Assembly: GCF_043290135.1 (NCBI RefSeq)
Contig: NC_134700.1
Coordinates: 239,385,088-239,449,087, forward strand
Direction: 5' to 3'
Source: Rhipicephalus microplus
Lineage: Eukaryota; Arthropoda; Arachnida; Ixodida; Ixodidae
Length of the DNA stretch: 64,000 nucleotides
Every line of letters starts with the position of its first letter. The stretch's first letter is position 1. This document shows, in pieces, positions 9,015 through 20,687 of this stretch. A model generated the notes under the pieces. That model did no database searches and was not told the origin of the DNA. It was given only the letters and a program-made list of their open reading frames with translations. A program made the translations under genes and the position numbers.

Positions 9015-12000
9015 ACGCACACATAACGGCTTGACGATGTGTCGGCAAACTTAAACTGCAGTCCAGTTTTTTAGAGCTTGTTATCCTCATTAACTGTCTT
9101 ATTGTCGTGGAAACATGCTCTCACAAAAAAACAGCGAATATCTTCACAATCCCTTGATTGCTTCACTATGTCACGTTTGCGAAAATGTCGCCGTGGACAT
9201 CGGCTATCAAAGCTATAGTTCCCAACATTTCAGTGACAAAATCATACAGCAAACAGCTGCGTTCCCTTAGAAGCCTCTACACCCGTCATAAATATTTCAG
9301 TCGAGATTTTCTTTACGAGCCTTCTGCTTACGCAACAACTGGTGGCAGTGACCGGGCTATTTTTTTTAATAAAAGAGCACTTACCTTGGTGGCCTTTTTG
9401 TAGAATTTATATAAGGGCACCTGAACACGATACGACACGCACAGGCATTGCGGCTGCACACATTTCTGATTATTTGACCTTCCTTTTTGAAACCGAAGGG
9501 AACTCGTGAGGTTGGAAATAAGTGACGATTAAGTTTAATGTCTTCCCAGAAGTTACGTGTCCTCTGAAATGACAGTACGTTACGTCATGTCTTTTATTAT
9601 AGTGCTTGCCCAACTTCCACATAGATCTCTCACAATGCTCGAGAGACCTGCGAACTGTATAAATACTTTGCCTTTTATACCTCCATGTGTCTGGCTGGTC
9701 TGTTCTGTTATAACTTTTTTGCTGTGCAGAGGTTGAGAACCATATTGCCTTGGCTACTTTATATAAATAAATTATGCAGCAAAAAAAAGAAAAATACTGA
9801 ATGGTACTGAAAAATAACAATTTGAAAAAAAAAACACACATAATAGCACGCTGAAACCAGTTGAAATATTACTCCAATGCACAGTTTGCTTGCATATGCG
9901 AATGAAATAGAAGAAATTAAGGAACAAATTAGCAAGTTTGGACTGACGGCCGCTCACATTAAAAAAAAAATACTTGGACCATGGCCTGAGATGCATCTTC
10001 AGAAAAAGGCGAACATATTCCTGACAGATTTCTTAGTGCAGACCGGACTGGATAAGCGCCTTTGTTAGACAGCTAGGGATTGTCACATATGAAATGTGCT
10101 AGTGCATATACAGACAGTAGAAAAGGAAGGTGTGCGTGTCGATAGTTTGTGAGAGTGTGTGTATGACTGGCCTTACATCGTACAGATGCAGCAATATTGA
10201 CAAAGAAAAACACACCGAGACACACGCACAAAACAAGAACTTTCCATTTTGTTGCACTTTTTACGCACCTTCAGATGCAGTAAAAAAAAAAGGTTTACCT
10301 AGTCTCTTGGTGAAAGCTTAGTAAAGCAGTCGTTGCGTAATTTAACATGTAAGGCTGCGCAGTGATAATGTAAGCTTTTAATTAAACTTACATGAGGAAA
10401 AAAAAAGATATTTCATCTTGCCCTTACGGCTCCACAAGCGCTTTTGAAAGCCTGTTGCTGCAATATACTGCAGCAGTACTTCTCGATGACTACATTATTA
10501 TAGTTCGGGTTGTATAACGGGCAACTTGTTAAAAAAAACGTACTTCATTGGAGTAAAATGTAAACCACAAGAGATACCCATGAATATATGCAGGTACATC
10601 AATTTGTATACGCATTTGTGCAACGTTACCACGCTAGTGAAGCCATGAAGAATGGGTACTACTACATTCACGATTGTCTCACACTTTTTGCTTCTCTTCG
10701 AACTTCATCTTGTGCTAAGAAATCTAACCTGTGGCTGATTTTTTCTCTGAGGAAAAACAAATTAAGGACATGAGACAGATGAAGGATGCGCTGCGTATCT
10801 GCTATCTGCGCATGCAATAACTGGAAGCATAGTGATTCAAAGGAACAGGCCTCCTATTCCCATTCTGCTTGGGCTTTTCATTATTTATTCTGTGTGCCCT
10901 TTTTACTTCTTTTTATTTTTAGATAAGTAGTTCGTTTTCTCTTATATGTTTCTTTTTTCAAGAAGTGTATCGCATTTTGGCGAATATTGTCGAAATCTTT
11001 GACACACTCTTTCAGAAATGACGAGAGTGTTATGCTGTCATCTCTCCCCATAGAACCTTCAATTTAATGCGACACCTGACGCCAACATGTCTCGTGTAAG
11101 AATGCATGGAGAATGCTACGTGCATCCGATCTGGTATTCACGCCCACGACAAGAGTATACGACCGGCACTTTGCGCGTCTGCTTTTGGGCCATCGAGTGC
11201 CTTCCGCTGTGTCAGTATGTATATTATTCGAGGCCGTGTCGGAATATGTATGTTATGATGCCTGCTTTCTGCGCTACGTGATATGACTACAGTAACAAAA
11301 CACGTTATATTGTAACGTAGTGAGTATGACATATAAGAAGAAACAATTGTTTTGCATTCCGGAAAACTGGAAACTTTTTCGATACTCATCGCTAAATGCT
11401 ATTAAAGTAACCATGGAAGGCTAAAGCCACCAGTTGACGTTACTATAGCATAGTTTGCGTGTTGGGAAATCCTGGTCATTGTGTTTCTTGTTTGTTTATG
11501 TGCGTCACTAAAATAAACAAAATTTGTGCACGTAAGGACACTAGACGTGGAAAATGGCTCGGACCGTTTATGTGCAGAAGCTGAAATTGAAGAAAATTTA
11601 CCATGGTTGTCCCAACCAGTGAGAAGACACCAGTGATTTCTCTATCATTTCTCACTAACTTTGAATTCAACTTCAGCGCACGCAACTTGCAGCATCTAAA
11701 GAGGAGCATGAAGTAGGCATTAGGCCCACACGAATTTTCACGACATTTGTGTGAATAAAATAGAAACTGAAGAAAACAAAAAAATGTTCCTGTGGTATTT
11801 CTTTTTTTTTATATACGCTGCTGATATACACTGTTGTACAATGCCTTTCTTTGCTTCTGTACGCCTCTTGCTCTTCCCTTTTTTTAATGTTGTGTTCTGG
11901 CTTTCTGAAATTTTAAACTTGCCAGGAATGTAACAGCCCTCATGCGTGCGTGGCGCGAGTGCCATCACTGTTCGCTGAATTCCACGCTTATAATCATACG

Positions 12001-12150
12001 GAGCATAGATATTCATAGAATAGGCGGTGTTTCCGTAATGCACGTTTAGAAACACAGCACCAACAGTAAAAAATAAAATAAGAAAAACCTGAAGTTATAA
12101 GTAATTGTTGCTTGGGCCATCTGTTTCCATTCCATCGTTTCAAATATGTC
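9015..12150. other. Intergenic DNA, nothing recognised
   Basis: Only short, compositionally biased frames occur (for example Phe/Cys-rich translations of poly-T tracts near 9470-9840). No transposon protein motif, RNA gene or long repeat was recognised. Confidence 0.5.
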
Positions 12151-12159
12151 TTCACTTAT

Positions 12160-12306
12160 AACTTGATGGCAACTTAGAAGTGTGGCACTTTGGGCAAGTT
12201 GGTATGACATGATGATAATTATAGCGCGAGAACCGAATGACGACAAACAGCTCGTGTCCTTCTTGTCTCTTTGTCGCCGTTCTGTTCTCGTGCTCTAATT
12301 ATCGTC
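12160..12306. repeat. Short fold-back copy (family of 18.7-19.27 kb)
   Basis: The segment starts with a minus-sense copy of the family end (motifs agaagtgtggca and gataattatagcgcgagaac). It then switches to a plus-sense copy (gttctcgtgctctaattatcgtc), giving inverted ends around a much-shortened centre. The same end motifs bound the larger fold-back at 18699-19268. Confidence 0.65.
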
Positions 12307-13490
12307 TTGATGATTACGCTCGCATTTATAAAGTGCCTCGCATACGATCATTTTATCTTGCTTTCCTTTTTCGACAAGTCACTCGGAAGGTAAGGCTGAG
12401 TCACCTGAGCAGACACTTACAACTTCGATCATAAGAGCGTGGCTGTGCGCCCTATTTTCAAGGACATTAGAAGATGGCTTGTAACCCATTGTACGTGGCA
12501 ACGTACGCACGTGCTGCTCTCTCACCACTGACTTCCCGTTAAGACGACCGACAAAATGAAAACCCCTTCGCTGCCCTGGAGCGTCTGTATTTTCTTAGAC
12601 CAGTGTTTAGTAGTTGCATGAAATTTGATTCTGAAAAGTTATCTTCAGTTAGTTGAAAAGATGAAAAGTTAGATAGTTGAAAAGTTAGTCTCATTTCATA
12701 GAACATTTCATATTGCTGCTGTTTTATTCATTGATTCGCTCTCGTTGAGAGTGAAAATGATTATAGAAACTTTATTGAAATTGTGTGATGCCTCGTGACG
12801 CGGTGAGGTTGCACGCAGCCCGATGACGTGTTCGAAAACATTCCCGTAAAGAATAAGTTACTTCATCGTTCCTCATGTGCAGGGTGTCGAGACAAATTAC
12901 TAAGACCTATATTCGTTACTTGTTAGTAACATTCACTTGCCGCACGCAATTAATTTTGGCTAATATTATGTCTTACATAAAGATTGGCTTAAATATTCAT
13001 CTAGGAAAACTTTAAACGCAAGATCTGTTCTTTCTTCAGCCATAGTTGTGTAACAAGCAACGATATCTTTAGCTTGACAGATTACACACGTCAGGTCGAC
13101 GTATTGACAATTTCCCCGGATGATACTGGCGTAACAATCGTAACTGGTTTTCTACTGATAAAATTGTTTTCTTTGCTTCTAAAATGCAAATGTCATGCCG
13201 AATTTATGACAGAATAGTAAATTTCTTATCCTGTTCCAGGTCCCGTGGCTCCACCTGTGTACATAGGTTGCACTAGTATCATTGTACTTCATTTCAGTGC
13301 TGTCATTCTACTTGGCATCAAGATGGTCTTTCATAGTCATTTATAAAGGATTCGCAGCAATCACTATTTTATGTCATCGTAAAACTGTTCAACATCGCTT
13401 ATTCTAAATGAATGCCTTTGGAGAATTATAAGTTTATAAAATGTGCATCGGGTAAGTTCGAGAGAATAAATACGAAAAAGAAACACTAAG
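12307..13490. other. Intergenic DNA, nothing recognised
   Basis: AT-rich sequence with no supported gene or repeat family on either strand. Confidence 0.5.
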
Positions 13491-13504
13491 TTGCAACAAA
13501 CACA

Positions 13505-13590
13505 TAGTCGCAGCGATGGCTTAGTGGTTACTGCATCAGCCTCGCATGAAAGAGGTTCGTGGCTCAAATCCCAGTGCCCCGCAGTTCCCA
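13505..13590 (+). repeat. tRNA-like module upstream of the RTE LINE
   Basis: The sequence gatggcttagtggttactgc resembles a Pol III box A and gaggttcgtggctcaaatccc resembles a degraded box B about 40 nt later. It is not a good tRNA gene because box B departs from GGTTCGANNCC. It leads into the non-coding head of the RTE LINE, so it may be a SINE head or a 5' part of that element. Confidence 0.5.
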
Positions 13591-13950
13591 ACCAGAAAAA
13601 AGAAAATCTGCGTGGTCATGGAACTGCATTAGGAGGCCTCGGGTGCGGCCTTACTGGTGACCACCGCAGGTAACGCACTCCCTCACCAGAGGAGGATTGG
13701 CTACCTAATGCAGTATCTGGCCACTACCTCCCACGCACACGTCAATTGACTCACGGCCCTCAATTCCCAGTGGCTGCGAAGCAACTGACCCCGGCGGTGG
13801 TCAGATCTGCAATGCAACAGAGGTTGCTAAAAATCTCTGGGTCCAAACAAGCCACCATTGGAACCTAAACTTGGCAACGTTTAACGCTAGAACCTTACCT
13901 AGTAAGGCAAGCCTAGCTGTACTAGCTAGAGGGTGTTAAATAGGATGTAG

Positions 13951-14600
13951 AAGGGCTCAGTGAGGTTAGCAGGCTAGATGAGGCCTATACAGCGCTACAG
14001 AATGGGCACGTCCTGTGCTATCGTGACTTGGCTGACAGAAGAGAACTGGGAGTGAGATTCCTTACCCAGAGAAACATAGCTGGCAACATAATTGAATACT
14101 ATAGCAATAATGAAAGAGTGGTGGGTATCGTAATTAAACACAGTAAGAGATACAAGATGAAGGTGGTACAGGCTTACGCGCCTACGTCCAGCCATGATGA
14201 CGCGTCATTTGAAAGCTTCTATAAAGACGTGGAATTGGCAATGAGTCAGGTAAAAACACAGTATACTCTACTGATGGGAGACTTCTATGCTAAGGTAGGA
14301 AAGAAGCAGGCTGAAGACCAGGCAGTAGGAGATTATGGCCTCGGCACTACAAATACCAAAGGAGAGCTATTAGTAGAATTCGCAGAATGTAATAATTTAT
14401 AGATCTTGAATACCTTCTACCGAAAACGAGGAAACCGTAAGTAGACAAGGAGGAGCCCTAATAGAGAAAGTAAGAAGGAAATTGATTTTGTGCTGAGTGC
14501 ATATCCAGGCATCGTGCCGGATATGGAAGGGCTTGGCAAGGCACGGGATAGGCGAAAATCAGATGCACTAAGGGACAAGGAAGGCAAAATAAAAAAAAAT
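13951..14600 (+). pseudogene. RTE LINE endonuclease domain (degenerate)
   Basis: The longest open part is 14028-14402, with RRELGVRFL, NNERVVGIVIK, VVQAYAPTSS and LLMGDFYAKVG. In APE-type LINE endonucleases the GDFN motif supplies a catalytic Asn. Here the codon at 14286-14288 is TAT, giving GDFY, so nicking activity should be lost. The frame stops at 14402 but homologous-looking sequence (ILNTFYRKR, EIDFVLSAYPGIV) continues with further stops to about 14600. It is a remnant of the enzyme that nicks target DNA for target-primed reverse transcription. Confidence 0.82.
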
Positions 14601-15009
14601 ATGGATGAGGTGGTTAAAAAAACTGGCAGATTCCCCGTACAGAGATAATAAATGATATGCGAAGCACGAATGAGAAATATTGATATGTCCCTTCAAAATC
14701 AGCACAAGGTTAAGAGGTGGAGGTAAATGATGTCGTACATGACTTCCGTGTCGTGATTATAATGTTTGGACGTGTTGTTTACCTTCGTCATCTATTTACG
14801 TCACGTGATACCAAATTTAGTATATCTGGAGCTAGCGCAATGGCCACAAGCACGCTATGAGCGTGGTATGTTGTCATGTTCTTGCATGGCACGCTTGTCA
14901 GGATTATAGTGTTTGCACCAGACATATACTTTCATCGTCCATTGACGTTACGTAAGACCAACTTTGGTATAAGTGCAGCCAGCATAACGTCCGTGAGCAC
15001 ATCATTAAG

Positions 15010-15380
15010 GACCCATTATACTCCAATGTAGCGTTGACACGCGCGCAAGCTTGGCACAGCGATGCTACGTTATGAAAACGCGAGCACTTTATAGTCTGAG
15101 ATCAGGTGCGACCGGCGCGACTAGCGTCCGTTGGCGCGGCCCGACGGCAGCCGGCGCGAAATGCAACATGCTGAATTTCGCGCCGATGCGTTACCCAGAC
15201 AACACTGGGTCTCTTTCTTTTCGTGACGGAGGTACGCCGGACGCGCCGAAACCTGCATGTGTCAAAGCAACGCAGCGTGGCGCGTGACTGCGAGTATATG
15301 GCAGGACCGGCACCTGGCGTGGCAACGCCGGCGTGACGCGACAAAATGAACGCCGGTGAGCATGCGCACCGCGTCATATC
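15010..15380. repeat. GC-rich segment nested in the 146-bp array
   Basis: This segment is far richer in CpG and GCGCG than its surroundings (ccggcgcgac, cgccggcgtgacgcg). It lies between array units at 14871 and 15411, which are 540 bp apart instead of about 146. It therefore looks like a nested insertion of about 390 bp. No coding function is visible. Confidence 0.55.
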
Positions 15381-16138
15381 GTAATGTATTGGCGCCTTGA
15401 GTGTGGCATGTAGTCACGTTCTCACATGACACGTATCTCATGATTATCATGTTTGCGCACTCACATACCTTTGTCATCCAATGACGTCACGTAATACCAA
15501 ATCTGGCATATGTGAGGCTAGCGAAACCGCCGCGAGCGCATTATCAGTGTGGATTGTAGTCATGTTGTTACATGACACGTATCTCATGTTTATGATGTTT
15601 TCACTAGAATCGTACCTTCGTAGTAGATTCACGTCCCGTAATACCAAATTTCGTATAAGTGAAGCTAGCGAAACGGCCGCCAGCCCTTCTTGAGCGTGGC
15701 ATGTAGTCGTGTGACCTGACACATATCTCATGATTAACGTGTTTGCACCAGTCACACACCTTCGTCATCCATTCATGTACTCTAATACCACATTTGCTGT
15801 ATGTGACGCTACCGAAACGGCCGCGAGTGCATCATGAGCGTGGCATGTAGTGATGTTGTTACACGACATGCATGTCATGATTTACATGTTAGTTTGTCGC
15901 TTGTGTTCACCATGCAATCATGCCATACCATACCAGTTTTGCAACATGCCATGTGAACGAAACCACCGTTAGAGCTGCAGGACCATGAAATGTAAGTCAT
16001 GACATTCATGACATACGTGTCACGATTTTCACGTTATTAATAGTCAAATGTGTTTTTCATACAGTCATGTTAATGACATACCAAGTTTGGTATCGATACC
16101 ATTCTCGAAACGACCAGGATAGCTCAAGTTGTAGGCTG

Positions 16139-16139
16139 C

Positions 16140-16199
<60 letters not shown>
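16139..16199. repeat. (GATA)n microsatellite
   Basis: An uninterrupted AGAT tetranucleotide run of about 60 bp, just inside the right end of the inserted tandem-repeat element. Confidence 0.95.
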
Positions 16200-16259
16200 A
16201 ATGAAATGCTTCGCATTTAATAGCGGAGGAGCATTACAGATATCTGTGTAGTAGCCGGG

Positions 16260-17482
16260 ACAACCACGACCTTACTATAAGAACTAGCAGTAACCAAGGT
16301 GGCACCCCACCAGTAATGATAGAAGAAGTCAGAAAAGCCTTGGAGAGCATGCAAAAAGGCAAAGCTGCTGGTGAGGATCCGGTTACATCAGATCTGCTGA
16401 AAGAAAGAGGACAGATTATGTTAGAAGAACTAGCCATCCTGTTTACGAGGTGTATCCCGGCGGGAGGAGTACCAAAATTTAGGAAGAATGCTAACATCAT
16501 CTCATGCTAATATCAGATGATATTACCACTCATATGATGTTAGATATGCTTGGAAGAATGCTAACATCAGAAAGGAAATGACAAGGACATGAAGAATTAC
16601 AGGCCGATCAGATTTCTCTCCATCGTATACAAGCTCTTTACAAAGGTAATTGCAAGTAGAATTAAGACAACATTACGATTCTCTCAACCGAAAGAAGAAG
16701 CAGGATTTTGAACAGGCTACTCAACAATCGAACACATTCATACTATCCATCAGGTAATAGAGAATACAGCTAACCACTATACATAGCCTTCATATACTAC
16801 GGGAAGGCGTTTGATTCAGTAGAAATATGAGCAGTCATGTAGACACTGCGGAATCAAGGTGTCGACAAAGCATAGATAAACATACTGGAAGAAATCTACA
16901 GGAAATCATATGGTATTATAGTTCTCCATAAAAAAAGCAACAAAATACCAATCGAGAAGGGTCTAAGGCAGAAGGATACAATCTCTCCATTGCTATTGCA
17001 GGAGGTATTCAGAATGAAAACAGTTAGGGATAAGATTTAATAGAGAGTACCTCAGTAAACTGCGTTTCACCGGTGACATTGCATTGCTGATTAACTCAGG
17101 GCTCAGTAATGAATTGCAACTCATGATTACAGAGTTAGACAAGGAGAGCCAAAACGTGGGTCATAAAATTATTGTGCAGAAAACTGAAGTAATATACAAC
17201 AACCTCGGAAGAGAAGAGCGCTACGAGATAGGTAGTAGTGCACTAGAAGTTGTAAAGGACTATGTCTACTTAGGACAGGTAATAACTACGAAGCCGAACC
17301 ACGAGATTGAAGTAACTAGAAGAATAAGATTGAGGCAAAGCACATTTGGCAAGCACTCTCAAATCATGACAGGTAATTGCTACTATCCCTCAAGAGGAAT
17401 GTATATAACAGCTGCATCTTGGCGGTACTTTGTTACGGAGCAGAGACCTGGAGACTCACAAAGAGGGTTCAGCTTGAATTGA
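16260..17482 (+). pseudogene. RTE LINE reverse transcriptase (degenerate)
   Basis: The LINE resumes after the insertion. The first piece (from 16316) carries VRKALESMQKGKAAGEDPV, the start of an RTE RT. Later pieces in shifting frames read YRPIRFLSIVYKLFTKVI, a broken DFxKAFDS-like region, and from 17084 the C-terminal RT (ELDKESQNVGHKI, VKDYVYLGQVI). The catalytic FADD box reads FTGD at 17066-17077, so one catalytic Asp is gone. Several stops separate the pieces. It represents the enzyme that copied LINE RNA at the nicked target, now inactive. Confidence 0.83.
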
Positions 17483-17859
17483 GGACGACGCAGTGAGCAA
17501 TGGATAGAAAAATGGTAGGTGTAACTTTGAGGGACAAAAAGAGAGCAGAGTGAATCAGGGAAAAAACCAGTGTTAAGGATATCATAGTTGAAGTCAAGAA
17601 AAAGAAATAGACTTGGGCCGAGCCTGTAGCACGTAGACAGGATAACCACTGGTCAGTAAGTGTAACTAAGTGAATTCGCAGGCAAGGCAAGTGGGTTAGG
17701 GGGAGATGGAAAGTTTGGAGTGCAGATGAGATAAAGATATATTTCCGGGTATGAAATGGCAGCAGCAAGCATAGGACCGAGGTCACTGGCGGAACATGGG
17801 AGAGGCTTTTGTCCTGCAGTGGACGTAGACAGGCTGATGATGATGATGACGTTGCAATA

Positions 17860-18698
17860 AATAGACGCTCACCTCAACATACACAGAATGAAATAAGCAT
17901 GAAAAAAAGATGTTACGACAGCGTTATTAACAGAGGACCCTTCTAACCTATCTAAAATGTTTCTCAAACGATACGATATTTCTTCTCAGCAATACAGGCA
18001 TGTGCGCTTGCGATTTTGTTGCGAGCATGACAAAGAGGCCATAAATAATATTTCGTTGACGGGATATTTAATCGAAAGAAAACATGCAAAAAAGGTGGGC
18101 CTGAATTGCGAAACACGTTATGACAAATAAACCACTGAGTATGGTAATCGCCCCCTCTGAAAAGAATCCCTTTCGTTAACCAGATAGTGTCACCGTGTTG
18201 CTGGGGGCTTTGTCTGCCTGTAGCCAAGTGCTTTCGCAATGCATTTTGATGTGGTATGTTGTGAACCAACCTGGACTGCGCATTACATTATCGTATGGCT
18301 GCTTTCGCACGCAGTATATTGCCTCATATACTCATCCTGCGACATGGCTACGTCACGGGCAGTATGCAAGGTCGGATGCTCTATACTTAACGCAAAGTGT
18401 TTGCACCGAGACAATCTATATACAAATATTGGAACACAACACTGCGTAAGCAATCAATAATAAACTAAAAACATCTCGAGCATTTTCTTCCCATTTAGGC
18501 TTTCAACAATGGGAGGGTTTCATCTTCTTTCATAGGAAACATCGGGAAACAGCATCAGTAAATCGAAACACTACAACAAATTGGTCTTCTCACGTTTACA
18601 CAATGCAGCAACGTGGGGCATATTGTTGGCTTCTTGGCGCAATAAGTACCGCTTTTGTTTCCAAATTTGCAATGAACTCTTATGCCAATTGAAAATCT
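17860..18698. other. Intergenic DNA, nothing recognised
   Basis: Sequence between the RTE tail and the fold-back element. No gene or repeat family was recognised. Confidence 0.5.
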
Positions 18699-19268
18699 GT
18701 CGATAGTTACAGCGCGAGAACAATACGACGACACAGAGACAAGAAGGACACGAAAGACACGAGCGCTAATTTCAAACTGAGTTTATTGCGCAGAACACAA
18801 AAATATAAAGAAGAGACATTAACCATGTGATAAAAACCGTATGGCACAAAAAGCAGAACATAAGTAAGAGAAAAACAAAGACAAAAAGCAAAAGCACAGA
18901 ATAATGGCAAAGAAAATTTATAAGAAAACGAAACAGAAAAGTGAAGAACTCAGTAAAGAACAAGTAAAAGAGGAACTCAGGTTCCTCGAAGGTTTCGGTG
19001 CGCGCAAGTAGTTATGTTATCATTACTTTTCTGTTTCGTTTTCTTATAAATTTTTCTTTGTCGTTTTTCTGTGCTTTTGCTTTTTCTCTTTGTTTTTCTT
19101 TTACTCATGTTCTGCTCTTTGTGCCATATGGTTTTTTTTCACATGGTTACTGTCTCCCCTGTATATTTTCGTTCTCTGCGCAATAAACTCAGTTGGAAGT
19201 TAGCGCTCGTGTCTTTCGTGTCCTTTTTGTCTCTGTGTCGTCGTTTTGTTCACGCGCTATAACTATCG
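18699..19268. repeat. Large fold-back (inverted repeat), arms about 250 bp
   Basis: The left arm (about 18699-18952) and right arm (about 19017-19268) are imperfect reverse complements separated by about 65 bp. Outer ends read cgatagttacagcgcgagaac and gttcacgcgctataactatcg. Each arm contains gacgacacagagacaag, cacgaaagacacgagcgct and an aataaactcag motif on its outward strand. The arms are diverged rather than identical, which argues against a recent assembly artefact. No protein is encoded: frames through it are low-complexity Phe/Leu-rich. Confidence 0.85.
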
Positions 19269-19630
19269 TCATGCCATACCAGCTAGCCCAAGCTGCCACA
19301 CTTCTATGAAAAACTGTGTTGCGAAAAAATGAGTGATGCAGTCATCTCTAGACAATTCTTCGTGGTCACACCTTGGACGTTGAGAACAAGAGTTGATACG
19401 GCCAGCCTGATCAGACCACGCACCGTGTAGCCTCCGGATAAGCTTTACACCCTTGCAGTGTTTGCTTTTATTGTAAATTCATCTGATATGCTACGGCCAA
19501 GCTATACATTATTTAGGTCTTCCTGCGATAGTCACTGCGACATACTGATAGTGCAGCCTATTCATGGCATGGTGGCATAATGTTTTGCTGATATAGTACG
19601 CGCCAATGCATTAAGATATTGTTCATATAA

Positions 19631-19872
19631 TTGATTGATTGATATGTGGGGTTTAATTTCCCAAAACCACCAAATGATTGTGAGAGACCCGTAGCGGAGG
19701 GCTCCGGAAATTTCGACCACCTGGGGTTCATTAACGTGCACGCAAATCTGAGCACACGGGTCTACAGCATTTCCACCTCCATCGGAAATGCAGCCGCCGC
19801 AGCCGGGATTGGAACCAGCGACCGGCGGGTCAGCAGCCGAGTACCTTAGCCACTAGACCACCGCGGCAGGGC
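19631..19872 (-). mobile_element. Ruka-like tRNA-derived SINE, copy 1
   Basis: On the minus strand the copy opens with a tRNA-like head (box A near tggtctagtggctaaggtac, box B near the ggttccaatcc region). It continues through a conserved body (ctcagatttg, aaccccaggtgg) and ends in an attgattgattgatt-type tail. The flanks tattgttcatataa and tattatccatataa match at 12 of 14 positions and are a plausible target-site duplication. The family assignment to tick Ruka is from memory. Confidence 0.8.
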
Positions 19873-19937
19873 ATATTATCCATATAAAGAATAAAGACAA
19901 CCTCATGTTTTCATGCTATTCAAACCATTCTTAATTG

Positions 19938-20060
<123 letters not shown>

Positions 20061-20160
20061 GAGATACAACAGACAGTAATGCCAAGGAATGTACAGGGGA
20101 AGTTATTAACATTAATGGAATGTAAATAAGAAGAAAGAAAAGTGGATGAAAAAATTACCA

Positions 20161-20232
20161 ACTGTAAGCAGGAATCGAACCTACGACCTTCGAATTACGC
20201 GTTCGATGCTCTAACCACTGAGCTATTACAGC
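20161..20232 (-). tRNA. tRNA-like gene or SINE head, loop CGCGTAA (unit 1)
   Basis: The minus strand folds fully as a 72-nt cloverleaf: acceptor GCTGTAA/TTACAGT (one G-U), D stem GCTC/GAGC, anticodon stem TCGAA/TTCGA, variable loop AGGTC, T stem GTAGG/CCTGC and T loop TTCGATT. Box A (TAGCTCAGTGG) and box B (GGTTCGATTCC) are good matches to consensus. A T6 run lies 8 nt downstream, a possible Pol III terminator. The anticodon would be CGT (Thr), but position 33 is G instead of the nearly invariant U. A tRNA-derived SINE head or pseudogene is therefore more likely than a working tRNA. Confidence 0.6.
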
Positions 20233-20615
20233 GGCACTCCCTCCATCCACTTTTTTGGGTTTATCTGTGAATTTAGAAGTAGGAGCGACAGTCAGCGCCA
20301 TCTATAAGCCAAACAACGAGTGTGAAAACACTCTTATGCGCATGTTTGGCGTCACGTAGCACGTGAACTTATTATGAGCGGGCAGCTGATTAATTGTCCC
20401 TCTTATACAACCTAAACACACCAAGTCTGCCAGTACGAGACCCTTGTTCAATGAAATAAGGGAAAGAAGTGTATACCTAAGGGCTCGTTTTCCGTGTTTT
20501 TAACACAATAATAATGAGATACAACAGACAGTAATGCCAAGGAATGTACAGGGGAAGTTATTAACATTAATGGAATGTAAATAAGAAGAAAGAAAAGTGG
20601 ATGAAAAAATTACCA

Positions 20616-20687
20616 ACTGTAAGCAGGAATCGAACCTACGACCTTCGAATTACGCGTTCGATGCTCTAACCACTGAGCTATTACAGC
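20616..20687 (-). tRNA. tRNA-like gene or SINE head, second copy (unit 2)
   Basis: Identical to 20161-20232 and displaced by exactly 455 bp, with the same cloverleaf, promoter boxes, T6 run and G at position 33. It arose with the tandem duplication. Confidence 0.6.

Larger units (their letters stand above)
14657..16216. mobile_element. Inserted 146-bp tandem-repeat element in the RTE LINE
   Basis: About 1.56 kb separates the two halves of the LINE. The ends carry ATGCGAAGCA (14657-14666) and its reverse complement TGCTTCGCAT (16207-16216). Inside are units of about 146 bp marked by a tagtca(c/t)gtt-like motif near 14725, 14871, 15411, 15557, 15704 and 15848. Each contains cgtcacgtaataccaaattt-like and gctagcgaaacggccgcgag-like sequence. 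The array is split by a GC-rich segment and followed by a (GATA)n run. It encodes no recognisable protein and is probably a non-autonomous element. Confidence 0.6.
13600..17850 (+). mobile_element. RTE-clade LINE, inactivated and interrupted
   Basis: A plus-strand LINE contains an endonuclease/exonuclease/phosphatase domain (about 13880-14600), an interruption (about 14657-16216) and RT fragments (about 16260-17480). It ends in aggcttttgtcctgcagtgg followed by a TGATGATGATGATGA tail at 17833-17850, the characteristic 3' end of RTE/BovB-like LINEs. The endonuclease resembles the 'craniofacial development protein 2-like' entries common in arthropod annotation, which are RTE endonucleases. Stops, frameshifts and catalytic substitutions occur throughout. 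The 5' boundary is not certain. Confidence 0.85.

Noticed and set aside
14725..15950. CRISPR-like spacing in the 146-bp repeats
   Set aside because: Whole units are similar to each other; there are no unique spacers and no cas-like genes.
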